64,000 bases of DNA from Siphonodentalium dalli (GCA_032622095.1 CP136069.1:82236958-82300957); one strand, 5' to 3'; positions 24,951 to 35,804 are shown, counted from the stretch's first letter. Made by a program: numbers and translations. The notes: a model not told the origin generated them from the sequence alone.

Positions 24951-25572
24951 CATTTGTGTGAGCTAATTGGAACCTGAAATGAAGATTTTGTCTTCTAGAA
25001 TCAGTAAATCATAGCACCATTATATAAAGAATAAGCCCAGTTAGTTTACAAAATGAGCGTTGGGACACTTAAAAAACTAAATTGAAGTTTAGAATCAGTG
25101 AATACCACCCGTGTATTATAGTCTAAAGAATAAGCCCAATCGGTTTATAAAATGAGCATTGGGACACTTAAAAAAAATAAAATGAAGTTTAGAATTTGAA
25201 AATTGGCACTTTGATTTTTGGCACAAACGACATTCCTGAAATGAAGATTTTGCCTTCTGGAATCAGTAAATAGCACCCGTGTATAAGAATAAGTCCAATT
25301 GGTTTATAAAATTGGTTTATAAATTGAGCGTTGTGACACTTAAAAAACAAATTTAGGATTTGAAAATTGGCACTTTGATTTTTGACACAAATGGCCTTCC
25401 TGAAATGAAGATTTCGCCTTCTAGAATCAGTAAATAACACCCTTGTATATAACGAATAAGCCCAATTGGTCTATAAAATTAGCGTTGGGACACTTAAAAA
25501 ATATAAATTGAAGTTTAGAATTTGAAAACTGGCACTTTGATTTTTGACACAAATGGCCTTCCATATATATAT

Positions 25573-26519
25573 ACATACATGCGACTCGCAATTGTGGTTG
25601 CCAGAAGTTTTCTGTCAAGTTCGTGGAGGTAAATACAGAATCATCAATTGTCCTGCATTATGAAATTATAAGTGTTTTAAATTGTTACGCAAACTTGAGA
25701 TTTTTTCGATTACCCGAGTAGGACAACTTGAAAATGTTGAACTATTTCTAGATCGTAGCTTGAAACACGTGTAAAGCGAATCGGAGGCATTGATTCTCCA
25801 CCGATGTGGAACAGAGACGGTAGGCTATACGGGTTACAGTGAGAGTGGAATTTAGAATCATGAGTGCATGTGTGTTAAACTCAAAGACAGAGACTGTAAA
25901 CACATGGCAGAAACAGACAGTAATCTATATTGAGGTTGAGCTCAAGTTTGTTAAATTGCCATGATATATAATTTGAATATTTAATTATGGTATATTTAGA
26001 GCGGCTTAGGTAGAAAATTGTGACTTGGCCCCGTGCTGGGGTCGATTTGTTTTTAATCAGCATCACACTTAGAAAAGATGGCATTATACAACAAATCATC
26101 GACGTGGCAAAATTTTCGTGGGCATTTTTGGTCGAAAAACTGGTTGAAAATACGTCATCATAATTTTTTTAAATAATTTTAAAACTGAATCAGTCTGACA
26201 TTGCCAGTTTTAGCTTAATTTATCAATCATGATTTGCTCCAACATCATACTATATATGTACGGATAAAATAAATGACATTGGGTGATATCTGTATTGAAA
26301 TCCAACCAGGTATTTTTGTTATCAACATTTAATTTATATTAACCAAAAACAGCAGCAAAAAAAAAAACAGCAGCAAAACAGCAAAATACACGTTGGCGGT
26401 CCCGTTGTTGATTTTTAGATAGATAAATCTACAGGGATGTGTAAAAATAAAACTTAAAAATATATTTATTTAAAATGAGCAACCACTTTAATAGACGCAT
26501 CATATATATAGAGGATATC
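25573..26519. other. Intergenic between fold-back element and MITE
   Basis: AT-rich, with a poly-A/CAGCAAAA tract near 26350-26382. No gene is recognised. A 72-codon minus-strand frame at 25881-26099 has no family resemblance. Confidence 0.4.
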
Positions 26520-26653
26520 TAGTGTTTTTGAGTGGATACCGAAAAATATGTCATGAGTGAGCGAGACAAATGTTTATTTTCGCGAGCGGCTTTGTAAACA
26601 TTTGTCGCTGTCACGAATGACGTATTTTTCGGTATCCACTAAAAAAAACACTA
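26520..26653. mobile_element. MITE-like hairpin of about 130 bp
   Basis: Inverted ends of about 35 bp (AGTGTTTTTGAGTGGATACC.. and the complement ..GGTATCCACT.AAAAACACT) flank a short loop. TA dinucleotides sit at both edges, compatible with a Tc1/mariner-type TA target. It lies 46 bp left of the P2 duplication. Confidence 0.75.
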
Positions 26654-26699
26654 GGTATTCTTTTTATTATACGCATTTCCAAAGAAATTCACCACTTAC

Positions 26700-26705
26700 G
26701 ACGTT
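26700..26705. other. Left target-site duplication of P2 (GACGTT)
   Basis: This six-base sequence directly abuts the P2 left end (AGTAGT). The same six bases abut the right end at 39657-39662, in direct orientation, as expected of an integration event. Confidence 0.9.
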
Positions 26706-26716
26706 AGTAGTATTGT

Positions 26717-26732
26717 CTACCCTTTCGGGTAG
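26717..26732. other. Terminal hairpin CTACCCTTTCGGGTAG, left end
   Basis: Perfect six-base stem with a TTTC loop, eleven bases from the element end. The mirrored copy is at 39630-39645. It may be a recognition or replication structure, and the strand carries a telomere-like CCC/GGG stem by coincidence or design. Confidence 0.75.
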
Positions 26733-26810
26733 ATGGTTTGACTGCCTAAACCCTAAGCGCCTGTTCCTGTGCCATCAGGGGTTACGGGTCACGCAGCGTG
26801 GGTGTATATA

Positions 26811-27275
26811 TCGGTGAAGGTTATCACCAGAATAGCGCGTTATCGTGGCGGGTACGACTAGGTCAAGGACGAACAAAATATTTCCGCAACAAGTGAACGA
26901 AGGTTATCACGAGAATAGCGCGTGAATATAGGTGTGTAGGTTATATATATCTATTCGGCCGAGGTTATCACCATAAACGCGCGTACGTCTAGGTCCCCGG
27001 CGAACAAATTCGGCGAAGGTTATCACGAGAATAGCGCGTGAACACGGGTGTATATATCTAAGTCAAGGGTAAACGATATATTCCGTAACAAATCGGCGAA
27101 GGTTATCACGACATTAGCGCGTTATCGGGGGGCCGGGTACGTCTAAGTTATAGGCAAACAAAAATTTCCGCAACAAATCGGTCAAGGTTATCACGAGAAT
27201 ATCGCGTTAGCGTCCCGGGGTAGTAAACAAGGCGGGTATGAGTATATACTTAGGTGAAGGTTATCATATCACTCT
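26811..27275. repeat. Seven subterminal iteron-like repeats, P2 left
   Basis: Seven copies of GGCGAAGGTTATCACGAGAA (with variants) followed by ATAGCGCG occur near 26814, 26887, 26955, 27012, 27100, 27180 and 27251, spaced about 55-90 bp. Between them ACGTCTAGGTC-like segments also recur. All point the same way. Spacing and repetition resemble binding-site arrays for an element-encoded protein. The mirror is at 39087-39551. Confidence 0.85.
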
Positions 27276-27396
27276 ACAACCTCTCTATATAAAGAGCGAG
27301 TATACAACGGAGCTAATCATAATATCTCAACTTTGTGTGTGGATATAGATATATTACTATATAGGGGAGTAATAATAATATTATTTATCCTACCTG

Positions 27397-28338
27397 CTAA
27401 TCAGAATCCTCTTCCCAAACCGCTAAATCAGTCAATAAGTTTAACTCATATCTAGTTAAACTCGCCCCATCGAAATATCTTACACAAACGCCGGTTCGCG
27501 CGCCCCAAGCCACCAAATCACTCTGAGTCCGAATTCCTTCGGGGCTAAGGGCGAGCTTTCGCAAATCCTGGCGTTTTTTAATAGTTAGGGTTTTAGCGGA
27601 ATATTTGGTAATATCCACGCAAAATTTCTTCGCCCAGGCCTCTAAATCAGCCTGGGTATATACGTGGTCCAGGATTGATTTCAAAGTGAGGGCTTTGTTT
27701 AGCAAAGCCCGTCGTTGGGACTCACTAAGGGTGTTCGCGGTATAGTCCGAAATATCTACACCGAACTTATTCCCCCAAGCCTCCAAATCCAACTGTAGAG
27801 TTACCGCGGTCAAAATAGACACTAATATAATAGCTCTATCCCGTAACACAACTGTAGTTTCATCTCTCAAAGTTGAGAGATCTTTCTTTAACCGGGGTAT
27901 TACTACGTCGAATCGGGAACCCCAACTGTGTAAGTCCACCCAAGTCGATACGTTATTGATCACATCCGAAATATTTAGTCTGGAATAAGGAACCACAACC
28001 GCGGTCGGTCTACTAAACGACGAAGTCGAAGGGTTATAAGTGGGTGTTCTAAATGAAGAAGAGTGCTCCGACAACAATCGCCGTTTTCCAGAGGTTGTAG
28101 TCTTTGGGTCAGATTTCCGTTTAGCGAGGGTCCCAACCACCGGTGTTACGTCCGAACTCGAACAACCGGCAATATCAGCACTCGATTCGTTGTTTGTTGA
28201 TGTAACTACAACGTTATAATCGGCCGAACGCGACTCGGTTGAAACGTCCGAATGTCCGCTTTCTATATCTAAAGATGCGTTGTCAGATCTGTTGCTCTCG
28301 TTATCAGACGAACTATCACTCACCACTATTATATCCAT
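27397..28338 (-). CDS. P2 left: 313-aa nuclear-type protein with four internal repeats
   Basis: I start at the ATG at 28338 (MDIIVVSDSSSD), which gives 313 codons. Residues 3-6 (IIVV) followed by SDSSSD match the SUMO-interacting motif pattern. Residues 7-66 are Ser/Asp/Asn-rich, hence disordered. KRK at 73-75 and GKRR at 84-87 look like a nuclear signal. From about residue 125 to the end come roughly four repeats, marked by DLHSWGSRFDV (135), DLEAWGNKFGVDI (184), DLEAWAKKFCVDI (231) and DLVAWGARTGVCV (274), each followed by a TL..xxR..LL helix-like stretch; spacing is 50, 47 and 43. I know no family with this repeat. A DNA- or chromatin-binding role in the nucleus is inference. It is transcribed divergently from the 145-aa gene. 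The copy in the right arm is intact with two residue differences. Confidence 0.8.
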   Translation of the reverse strand: MDIIVVSDSSSDNESNRSDNASLDIESGHSDVSTESRSADYNVVVTSTNNESSADIAGCSSSDVTPVVGTLAKRKSDPKTTTSGKRRLLSEHSSSFRTPTYNPSTSSFSRPTAVVVPYSRLNISDVINNVSTWVDLHSWGSRFDVVIPRLKKDLSTLRDETTVVLRDRAIILVSILTAVTLQLDLEAWGNKFGVDISDYTANTLSESQRRALLNKALTLKSILDHVYTQADLEAWAKKFCVDITKYSAKTLTIKKRQDLRKLALSPEGIRTQSDLVAWGARTGVCVRYFDGASLTRYELNLLTDLAVWEEDSD

Positions 28339-28981
28339 AACAAACAAATAAAAATTCTATATAACCAAAACCACGAACAAATAATCGCAGAATGTTTAGA
28401 CTCCGCGCAACAAAATATATATAACTTATCAAATCACGGAATCGATATTAGAGCAACCTATTATTAAGGGTCAAATACCTATATATTATAGATATATAAT
28501 ATATATACTGATAAGCTAATTATACGAGAAGATTACATAATGATTATAACAACGGGTATCTATACGGTCACCACACACTTGTGCAAGGTAATTAAACGAG
28601 ATCAGAAGCTCAACGCAAATTCAATTATCAAGTATCTATCCCACACAAGGCACCGCCTATAAGAACAGGTGTGTTTATTACACGCGGTAATAATATCTTC
28701 TCTTGAACCGAAATACCTACCTATTCACACAAACTCCTATGTGCAGTATAGCGCGAATGCACAGGAACTGTGTTATCCAAGCAATAAGTTTAATAGCCTA
28801 TAGCACCCTGTTTCTCCACAGATCCGAGGGAAGGTATCATTGGTAGTGTACGTTATACAGTGTGGAAGAAAAAAAAAGCCAACTCAATCACAAAATCATT
28901 TTACTAACAACCTCCACCTAACTTACACCTAACAAGTTTTACTCGTGACTGAACCAGAATTTTATTTTATCTTTAAACAAA
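28339..28981. promoter_or_regulatory. Divergent intergenic region, P2 left
   Basis: This 643-bp region lies between the starts of the divergently oriented 313-aa and 145-aa genes, so it should hold both promoters. It contains TATATATTATAGATATATAA-like tracts near 28480-28505 and a poly-A run near 28868. The 145-aa start has a favourable context (ACAAAATGG). The promoter assignment is inferred from layout. Confidence 0.5.
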
Positions 28982-29419
28982 ATGGTGTGCAATGTAAGTG
29001 TTAATTGTGAAGAAGTGAGGAGTATCTTCCACATCCCAGACGAAGAGTTTCAACAACCTACCACACCCGTCGTAGACGATCAAACAATCGCTACTGTGGG
29101 TCAATGGATGGGTTCCGACATATGTTGGTGGGTGCCTTACCCACTTATTCAGGGAACGGTAGTGAATTTCACTATCAGCTGCCCGGTGTATACCATTATC
29201 GTTACACCACCCGACGGAGAGGAACTCCAAGAAAATTGGGATATGGAAGTTGAAACGCTATGGTGCCAGGTCAATCCTGTCTACTGGGCCATGCGGGAGG
29301 AGTATTACGATTTTTTTCCTAATGGTGCCACCTGGATTTTAGGCAACAACCAGATGGCTCCACCTATCGATTTAAACCCTATACATTTGATAAACGGATT
29401 GCTTCAGTCACACGAATAA
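28982..29419 (+). CDS. P2 left: 145-aa Trp-rich hypothetical protein
   Basis: ATG-started, 145 codons, context AAAATGG. It is acidic and rich in Trp (seven) and in beta-prone residues, with CWW at 48-50, a FTISCPVYTIIV strand-like stretch near 63-74 and a Pro/Asn-rich end. It has five cysteines, no signal peptide and no membrane segment. No family is recognised. A polyadenylation-type AATAAA overlaps the stop codon (GAATAAA). The copy in the right arm is identical in translation. Its divergent pairing with the 313-aa gene suggests the two work together, but that is inference only. Confidence 0.7.
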   Translation: MVCNVSVNCEEVRSIFHIPDEEFQQPTTPVVDDQTIATVGQWMGSDICWWVPYPLIQGTVVNFTISCPVYTIIVTPPDGEELQENWDMEVETLWCQVNPVYWAMREEYYDFFPNGATWILGNNQMAPPIDLNPIHLINGLLQSHE

Positions 29420-30459
29420 ATCCTTGTTATTACCTATATATTCTAACAAAACAAAAACAAAAAAATAATAAAATAAAAATAAAAAATAATAATAACAAAG
29501 AAATAGTGTATATATATTTTATTAGGAACCTTTTACCCCCCCCCCAATACTTATCACCACATCACTATATTAGCTCCCTGTCTATGTGTATGGGGGTTAT
29601 AATATACCACAACGAATATCACAACCGGTTGTTTCAACCTAATATAGTAATACCGTAAAATACCGCGAAAATAAGGACAATATATTTGGACCATAATTTA
29701 TAATTATTTTAAAAACTTAATTACTACTATTTTAGGAGGTCCTGTGGATTAAGCAATACTCGCTCACTGGACATACATATAGAATGAAAATAAAACAATG
29801 AATAATGATAAGGTAAGTGTTTATGTAATATATATATATATAGTCAACCCCTCCCCGGGCTATGTCGAGTAATAGGTATATTACACCGTCACAGACCCTC
29901 CGGCGCTCACGAACCCGATTCCAACCCCGTTATAATGACGGTAACCCGTAATCATGTATCTGGGTAAGTTTGTCGATGGCCTTCCGTGGGAGAGGGGGTT
30001 TGGTGGATTCTACACGCGGTGGTACAAGTTCTCAGGGTTTAAATGAAGCTTCTGCAGTATCTTTCAACTGACAACCGCGTATGTGGTCTATAAAACCTAA
30101 CAACAACATCCACCCCATTCCCCAAACTATATCTCACTCAATATATATATAGTATACCTAAATAACCCGGATTAATCTAACGCACAACGCCCCATACAGC
30201 CGTAGTAGTCACGTAGTAGGCGCGGGTAGTCACGTGATACCTATAGGCGATATGTTCTCTAGTTCAGCGTATTATTGGTTTTTGAGTATTAGGCTAGAGT
30301 TAGTCAATACCGGTTCCTATACTTTTGCCCGGAGGGTGTGCAATATAAAGCTTTTATATATTTAGTGTTACAGAGATCCCTCTCTTAAACAGGGCTGGCG
30401 GGGGGCGGGGTTATAGCGCCTTAACGCCCACCTCCCCCCCAACAAGTGATAGCATTGCG

Positions 30460-30515
<56 letters not shown>

Positions 30516-30690
30516 ACAATTAGTTCTATATCTCTGGTATAAATAATCTTTCTCTATATTACAAATGTATAGGTATTCCACCGGAACAGCACTATTCATA
30601 TGTAGTTACACGCACAACACAATTTCAATCGATAAAAGGGGTGTTTTAGTTATCACGCGAGGGCAAAAAAAAAATTAATTGTTCATTTCT
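29420..30690. other. P2 left, AT-rich non-coding stretch
   Basis: Low-complexity A-rich DNA (29450-29510), a C9 run, and a long TA tract at about 30462-30513. No intact gene. Its right-arm counterpart keeps a short open frame at 35947-36150 that is broken here. Confidence 0.5.
30462..30513. repeat. (TA)n microsatellite, P2 left
   Basis: Uninterrupted TA run of about 52 bases. The mirrored run at 35805-35850 is about six bases shorter, one of the length differences between the arms. Confidence 0.9.
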
Positions 30691-31160
30691 CTTTATTATC
30701 GTTCATTTATAGCATTATTAGAAGAAATGTAGTCTAAAATCTCCATTACATGGAGACAATAAAGAGCCCATATGGTGTAGACTAATGCATAAATACTTAC
30801 TTCATGTATTCTTTTCACCAATTATATGTATTGTACATCCTATACATTTAGTCTGTTATACAGAGGAAACAAAGCATGTACTACGTGGCAGTTTCATATG
30901 ACGATAAGACCTACTATGTGAACACAGGTGCATATTAATTTCACATATTCTTCTCAAAACGCTCTATTTTATACGGGGGTATCAAACATTGGTCTGGAAA
31001 AGGTATGCTATGTGGACGCGTGTATACATATTGACTTCATATATGTATTCATAGTTCATTTCTCTTAATTGTCGTTCATGTAATAGCATTATTAGTAGAA
31101 ATATAGTCTAAAACCGTCGGTATATGGAGAATATATAGCGTCAATACTGTTTTATTGTTG
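30690..31160. repeat. Stem-loop repeat unit shared with P1, P2 left
   Basis: Contains CTCCATTACATGGAG, then CAATAAAGAGCCC, AGTCTGTTATACAGAGGAAA, TACTACGTGGCAGTTTCA and AACATTGGTCTGGAAAAG in the same order as the P1 units. The mirror is at 35155-35628. This links P1 and P2 as relatives or as hosts of one shared insertion family. Confidence 0.8.
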
Positions 31161-31834
31161 GTAACTCAAATTATTGCATCATGTATCGCAACTAAACAAG
31201 CGAGATAACTCATAAATTCTTAATAGTTCTGATGTCTATGGCAGTTCACACAGTGTATATTTTCATTGTTGTTACCATTTTAGTGCATACATTACTGATT
31301 TCTGTGTAAGAACGCTGGTCTCTATTGTTGTTATGATTGTGCCTATAACTGTCCATATTCTTAAAGCAAGTACGGTACCTCTATGTGATATGATCTATAA
31401 AAATTTCCATTTTCATAGGTAAATCACGTATAAACGCTCTTTAATGTATAGTTAAACTGAGTTTTCACATGCAGGGCTATGTCTTTGTGGACTATATACG
31501 TGGTATACTTCAGTATATACACGAAGTGAATGTGTTCTAAGTATGCGTATCTGATTTATGTATACGTACGTGTTTCTTAAAGCAAATCCAATACATATTA
31601 GTGCGTTATATTATGATGTACATTAAGTGCCCTTTTCACTGTTAAATCAAGTAAAAAAGCCCTCTACTATAGTTAACTATTCAGTTCCACATACGCTATA
31701 AGCTCTATGGTGGTCCGGTGTGTCCTATCAATATGCCATTATATACACGAATGTAATGTCTTCAAATATGTGGGTTATGATGTATACTTTAATGTTAAAG
31801 TATATAAGCACTCTTTAAGATATGCATATGCAGA

Positions 31835-32074
31835 ATGTTGCCTCTTTACACTGACAGAAAAAAACAAAAGGAATATATAATTTTGAGTACTACTCTTCAT
31901 AAAACGTTAGAAAACCATAATCTAACAACGAATATCGAAGAACAATGTAATTACTTGATAAGCATTGTAAATATTTCGTCTGTTTTAAATAAAATGGAAA
32001 TATTTCGTCTATTTGAAATACAGTTGGAAGCAACAATCAAGTATTTAAATGAAATTTGGACCAAAATCTTATAA
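31835..32074 (+). CDS. P2 left: 79-aa helical hypothetical ORF
   Basis: ATG-started frame of 79 codons, basic at the start (TDRKKQKEY), then probably all helical (TLHKTLENHNL, EIQLEATIKYLNEIWTKIL). No family is recognised. It could be a small DNA-binding or coiled-coil protein, or chance. The identical mirrored copy adds no independent support. Confidence 0.35.
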   Translation: MLPLYTDRKKQKEYIILSTTLHKTLENHNLTTNIEEQCNYLISIVNISSVLNKMEIFRLFEIQLEATIKYLNEIWTKIL

Positions 32075-32439
32075 TTTGAGAAAACGTATATAATTTCTAT
32101 CGAAGTCTTATAATAAAGGAAGGCTTTGTGCGAATCCATTCGATCTAATGTGTGAATGTGTTCATCCTCGCAAATATAATGATGCAGAAATGAATATTTC
32201 CTAGAAAAATGTTAACATAGCTTGTATTTAAACGAAATAATATAGCATTTGAGTTTAAATGTTTCATATTAGGACCATAACGAACCAATGCATAAAAATA
32301 CAATATTTGTTTTTCATTCTCGATCAAAATAATGCAGGGTTGTCAATTATCAACAAAAAACAAATACTTTGAAACAAAAACGATGACATAAGAAGGAATA
32401 TCCAAGAGCTAGTGTGAAAATAACCCTCACATTTATAAA

Positions 32440-33110
32440 AAAAAACAATAAAAATTCAGTTTTCGAGTAAGTCCTTCAAAATTATTGAATGTTTTCGTCT
32501 ATGTTGGATCAAATTTGACACAAAAATCAATTAGCTCACTAACAGTTCGCGCAATATCTCATATTTTGAGAAAACGTTTGCAATTTTAGACAACAATATT
32601 GCTAGTGAAGGTGAATATTTCATCCTGGAACTCATGAAATATGATAAAAATAGATGTAAAGACACTTCACGAGCCCTCATATCTTTGAATTATGAACATA
32701 AAGTCATCTCATAGTGCCATTGTACCCCATAATTTGGTCAGGAGAAATATGTATTTCATATTTGACCCCCCATCTGCGGTAAAAAACGAATTAAGGGACA
32801 CGGGAGTGGTGTCCCTAGACATTAACCTAGAGCATAAATTGACTCAATTTTGCAATTTTAGGCAACATTCTTGCCAGGGAAAGTGTATATTTCATGTTGG
32901 AACTCATCGAATGTGATAAACATGCATCAAAAGACACTTAATGAGCTCTGATGACTTGTGAGTTATGACAACAACGGCATCTCATACTAGATTGTAAGCC
33001 ATAATTTGGTCAGGAAAAGTGTAAATTTCATATTTTATCCTACATGTGTTTTAACAATCAACGTAATTACACCCCATCGGTCGCCTAGATACGGCGTAAA
33101 TGTTCTCAAA
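32440..33110. repeat. Tandem of about 300 bp next to the P2 centre, left
   Basis: About two and a half copies of a unit with GCAATTTTAG.CAACA, TATTTCAT.TTGGAACTCAT, CATAATTTGGTCAGGA and ATTTCATATTT.A.CC. It is non-coding. The mirror is at 33207-33877. Confidence 0.7.
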
Positions 33111-33118
33111 TTTTCAAT

Positions 33119-33198
33119 TGTAGATAAAAAAAATAGGCGCGCGTGCGGCGGCAGTGGGGTTACTGCCGCCGCACGCGCGCCTATTTTTTTTATCTACA
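33119..33198. other. P2 centre: GC-rich cruciform tip with a 6-nt loop
   Basis: The two arms meet as GCGCGCGTGCGGCGGCAGT, loop GGGGTT, ACTGCCGCCGCACGCGCGC. The tip is far more GC-rich than the rest of P2 and sits next to an A8/T8 tract. On one strand it is a potential hairpin end of a linear molecule. Confidence 0.85.
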
Positions 33199-33206
33199 AT
33201 TGAAAA

Positions 33207-33877
33207 TTTGAGAACATTTACGCCGTATCTAGGCGACCGATGGGGTGTAATTACGTTGATTGTTAAAACACATGTAGGATAAAATATGAAATTTACACTT
33301 TTCCTGACCAAATTATGGCTTACAATCTAGTATGAGATGCCGTTGTTGTCATAACTCACAAGTCATCAGAGCTCATTAAGTGTCTTTTGATGCATGTTTA
33401 TCACATTCGATGAGTTCCAACATGAAATATACACTTTCCCTGGCAAGAATGTTGCCTAAAATTGCAAAATTGAGTCAATTTATGCTCTAGGTTAATGTCT
33501 AGGGACACCACTCCCGTGTCCCTTAATTCGTTTTTTTACCGCAGATGGGGGGTCAAATATGAAATACATATTTCTCCTGACCAAATTATGGGGTACAATG
33601 GCACTATGAGATGACTTTATGTTCATAATTCAAAGATATGAGGGCTCGTGAAGTGTCTTTACATCTATTTTTATCATATTTCATGAGTTCCAGGATGAAA
33701 TATTCACCTTCACTAGCAATATTGTTGTCTAAAATTGCAAACGTTTTCTCAAAATATGAGATATTGCGCGAACTGTTAGTGAGCTAATTGATTTTTGTGT
33801 CAAATTTGATCCAACATAGACGAAAACATTCAATAATTTTGAAGGACTTACTCGAAAACTGAATTTTTATTGTTTTT
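33207..33877. repeat. Tandem of about 300 bp next to the P2 centre, right
   Basis: Reverse complement of 32440-33110. Confidence 0.7.
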
Positions 33878-34243
33878 TTTTATAAATGTGAGGGTTATTT
33901 TCACACTAGCTCTTGGATATTCCTTCTTATGTCATCGTTTTTGTTTCAAAGTATTTGTTTTTTGTTGATAATTGACAACCCTGCATTATTTTGATCGAGA
34001 ATGAAAAACAAATATTGTATTTTTATGCATTGGTTCGTTATGGTCCTAATATGAAACATTTAAACTCAAATGCTATATTATTTCGTTTAAATACAAGCTA
34101 TGTTAACATTTTTCTAGGAAATATTCATTTCTGCATCATTATATTTGCGAGGATGAACACATTCACACATTAGATCGAATGGATTCGCACAAAGCCTTCC
34201 TTTATTATAAGACTTCGATAGAAATTATATACGTTTTCTCAAA

Positions 34244-34483
34244 TTATAAGATTTTGGTCCAAATTTCATTTAAATACTTGATTGTTGCTTCCAACTGTAT
34301 TTCAAATAGACGAAATATTTCCATTTTATTTAAAACAGACGAAATATTTACAATGCTTATCAAGTAATTACATTGTTCTTCGATATTCGTTGTTAGATTA
34401 TGGTTTTCTAACGTTTTATGAAGAGTAGTACTCAAAATTATATATTCCTTTTGTTTTTTTCTGTCAGTGTAAAGAGGCAACAT
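34244..34483 (-). CDS. P2 right: 79-aa helical hypothetical ORF
   Basis: Mirror copy, identical in translation to the left-arm frame. Confidence 0.35.
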   Translation of the reverse strand: MLPLYTDRKKQKEYIILSTTLHKTLENHNLTTNIEEQCNYLISIVNISSVLNKMEIFRLFEIQLEATIKYLNEIWTKIL

Positions 34484-35154
34484 TCTGCATATGCATATCT
34501 TAAAGAGTGCTTATATACTTTAACATTAAAGTATACATCATAACCCACATATTTGAAGACATTACATTCGTGTATATAATGGCATATTGATAGGACACAC
34601 CGGACCACCATAGAGCTTATAGCGTATGTGGAACTGAATAGTTAACTATAGTAGAGGGCTTTTTTACTTGATTTAACAGTGAAAAGGGCACTTAATGTAC
34701 ATCATAATATAACGCACTAATATGTATTGGATTTGCTTTAAGAAACACGTACGTATACATAAATCAGATACGCATACTTAGAACACATTCACTTCGTGTA
34801 TATACTGAAGTATACCACGTATATAGTCCACAAAGACATAGCCCTGCATGTGAAAACTCAGTTTAACTATACATTAAAGAGCGTTTATACGTGATTTACC
34901 TATGAAAATGGAAATTTTTATAGATCATATCACATAGAGGTACCGTACTTGCTTTAAGAATATGGACAGTTATAGGCACAATCATAACAACAATAGAGAC
35001 CAGCGTTCTTACACAGAAATCAGTAATGTATGCACTAAAATGGTAACAACAATGAAAATATACACTGTGTGAACTGCCATAGACATCAGAACTATTAAGA
35101 ATTTATGAGTTATCTCGCTTGTTTAGTTGCGATACATGATGCAATAATTTGAGT

Positions 35155-35628
35155 TACCAACAATAAAACAGTATTGACGCTATATATTCTCCATATACCG
35201 ACGGTTTTAGACTATATTTCTACTAATAATGCTATTACATGAACGACAATTAAGAGAAATGAACTATGAATACATATATGAAGTCAATATGTATACACGC
35301 GTCCACATAGCATACCTTTTCCAGACCAATGTTTGATACCCCCGTATAAAATAGAGCGTTTTGAGAAGAATATGTGAAATTAATATGCACCTGTGTTCAC
35401 ATAGTAGGTCTTATCGTCATATGAAACTGCCACGTAGTACATGCTTTGTTTCCTCTGTATAACAGACTAAATGTATAGGATGTACAATACATATAATTGG
35501 TGAAAAGAATACATGAAGTAAGTATTTATGCATTAGTCTACACCATATGGGCTCTTTATTGTCTCCATGTAATGGAGATTTTAGACTACATTTCTTCTAA
35601 TAATGCTATAAATGAACGATAATAAAGA
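35155..35628. repeat. Stem-loop repeat unit shared with P1, P2 right
   Basis: Reverse complement of 30690-31160. Confidence 0.8.
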
Positions 35629-35802
35629 GAAATGAACGATTAATTTTTTTTTTGCCCTCGCGTGATAACTAAAACACCCCTTTTATCGATTGAAATTGTG
35701 TTGTGCGTGTAACTACATATGAATAGTGCTGTTCCGGTGGAATACCTATACATTTGTAATATAGAGAAAGATTATTTATACCAGAGATATAGAACTAATT
35801 GT

Positions 35803-35804
<2 letters not shown>

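Larger units (their letters stand above)
21784..25572. mobile_element. Fold-back element with long subterminal repeats, host of a nested element
   Basis: Left end: TATATATGGAAGGCCATTTG at 21786. Right end: the reverse complement near 25552-25568. Inside both ends is a unit of about 160 bp (GGCACTTTGATTTTTG, AAATGAAGATTTTGCCTTCT, AATAAGCCCAATTGG, TGGGACACTTAAAAAA): about two copies at the left (21790-22060) and four at the right (24960-25560). It is non-coding and interrupted by the element at 22691-24545. Ends inside TATATA make the target duplication uncertain. Confidence 0.7.
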
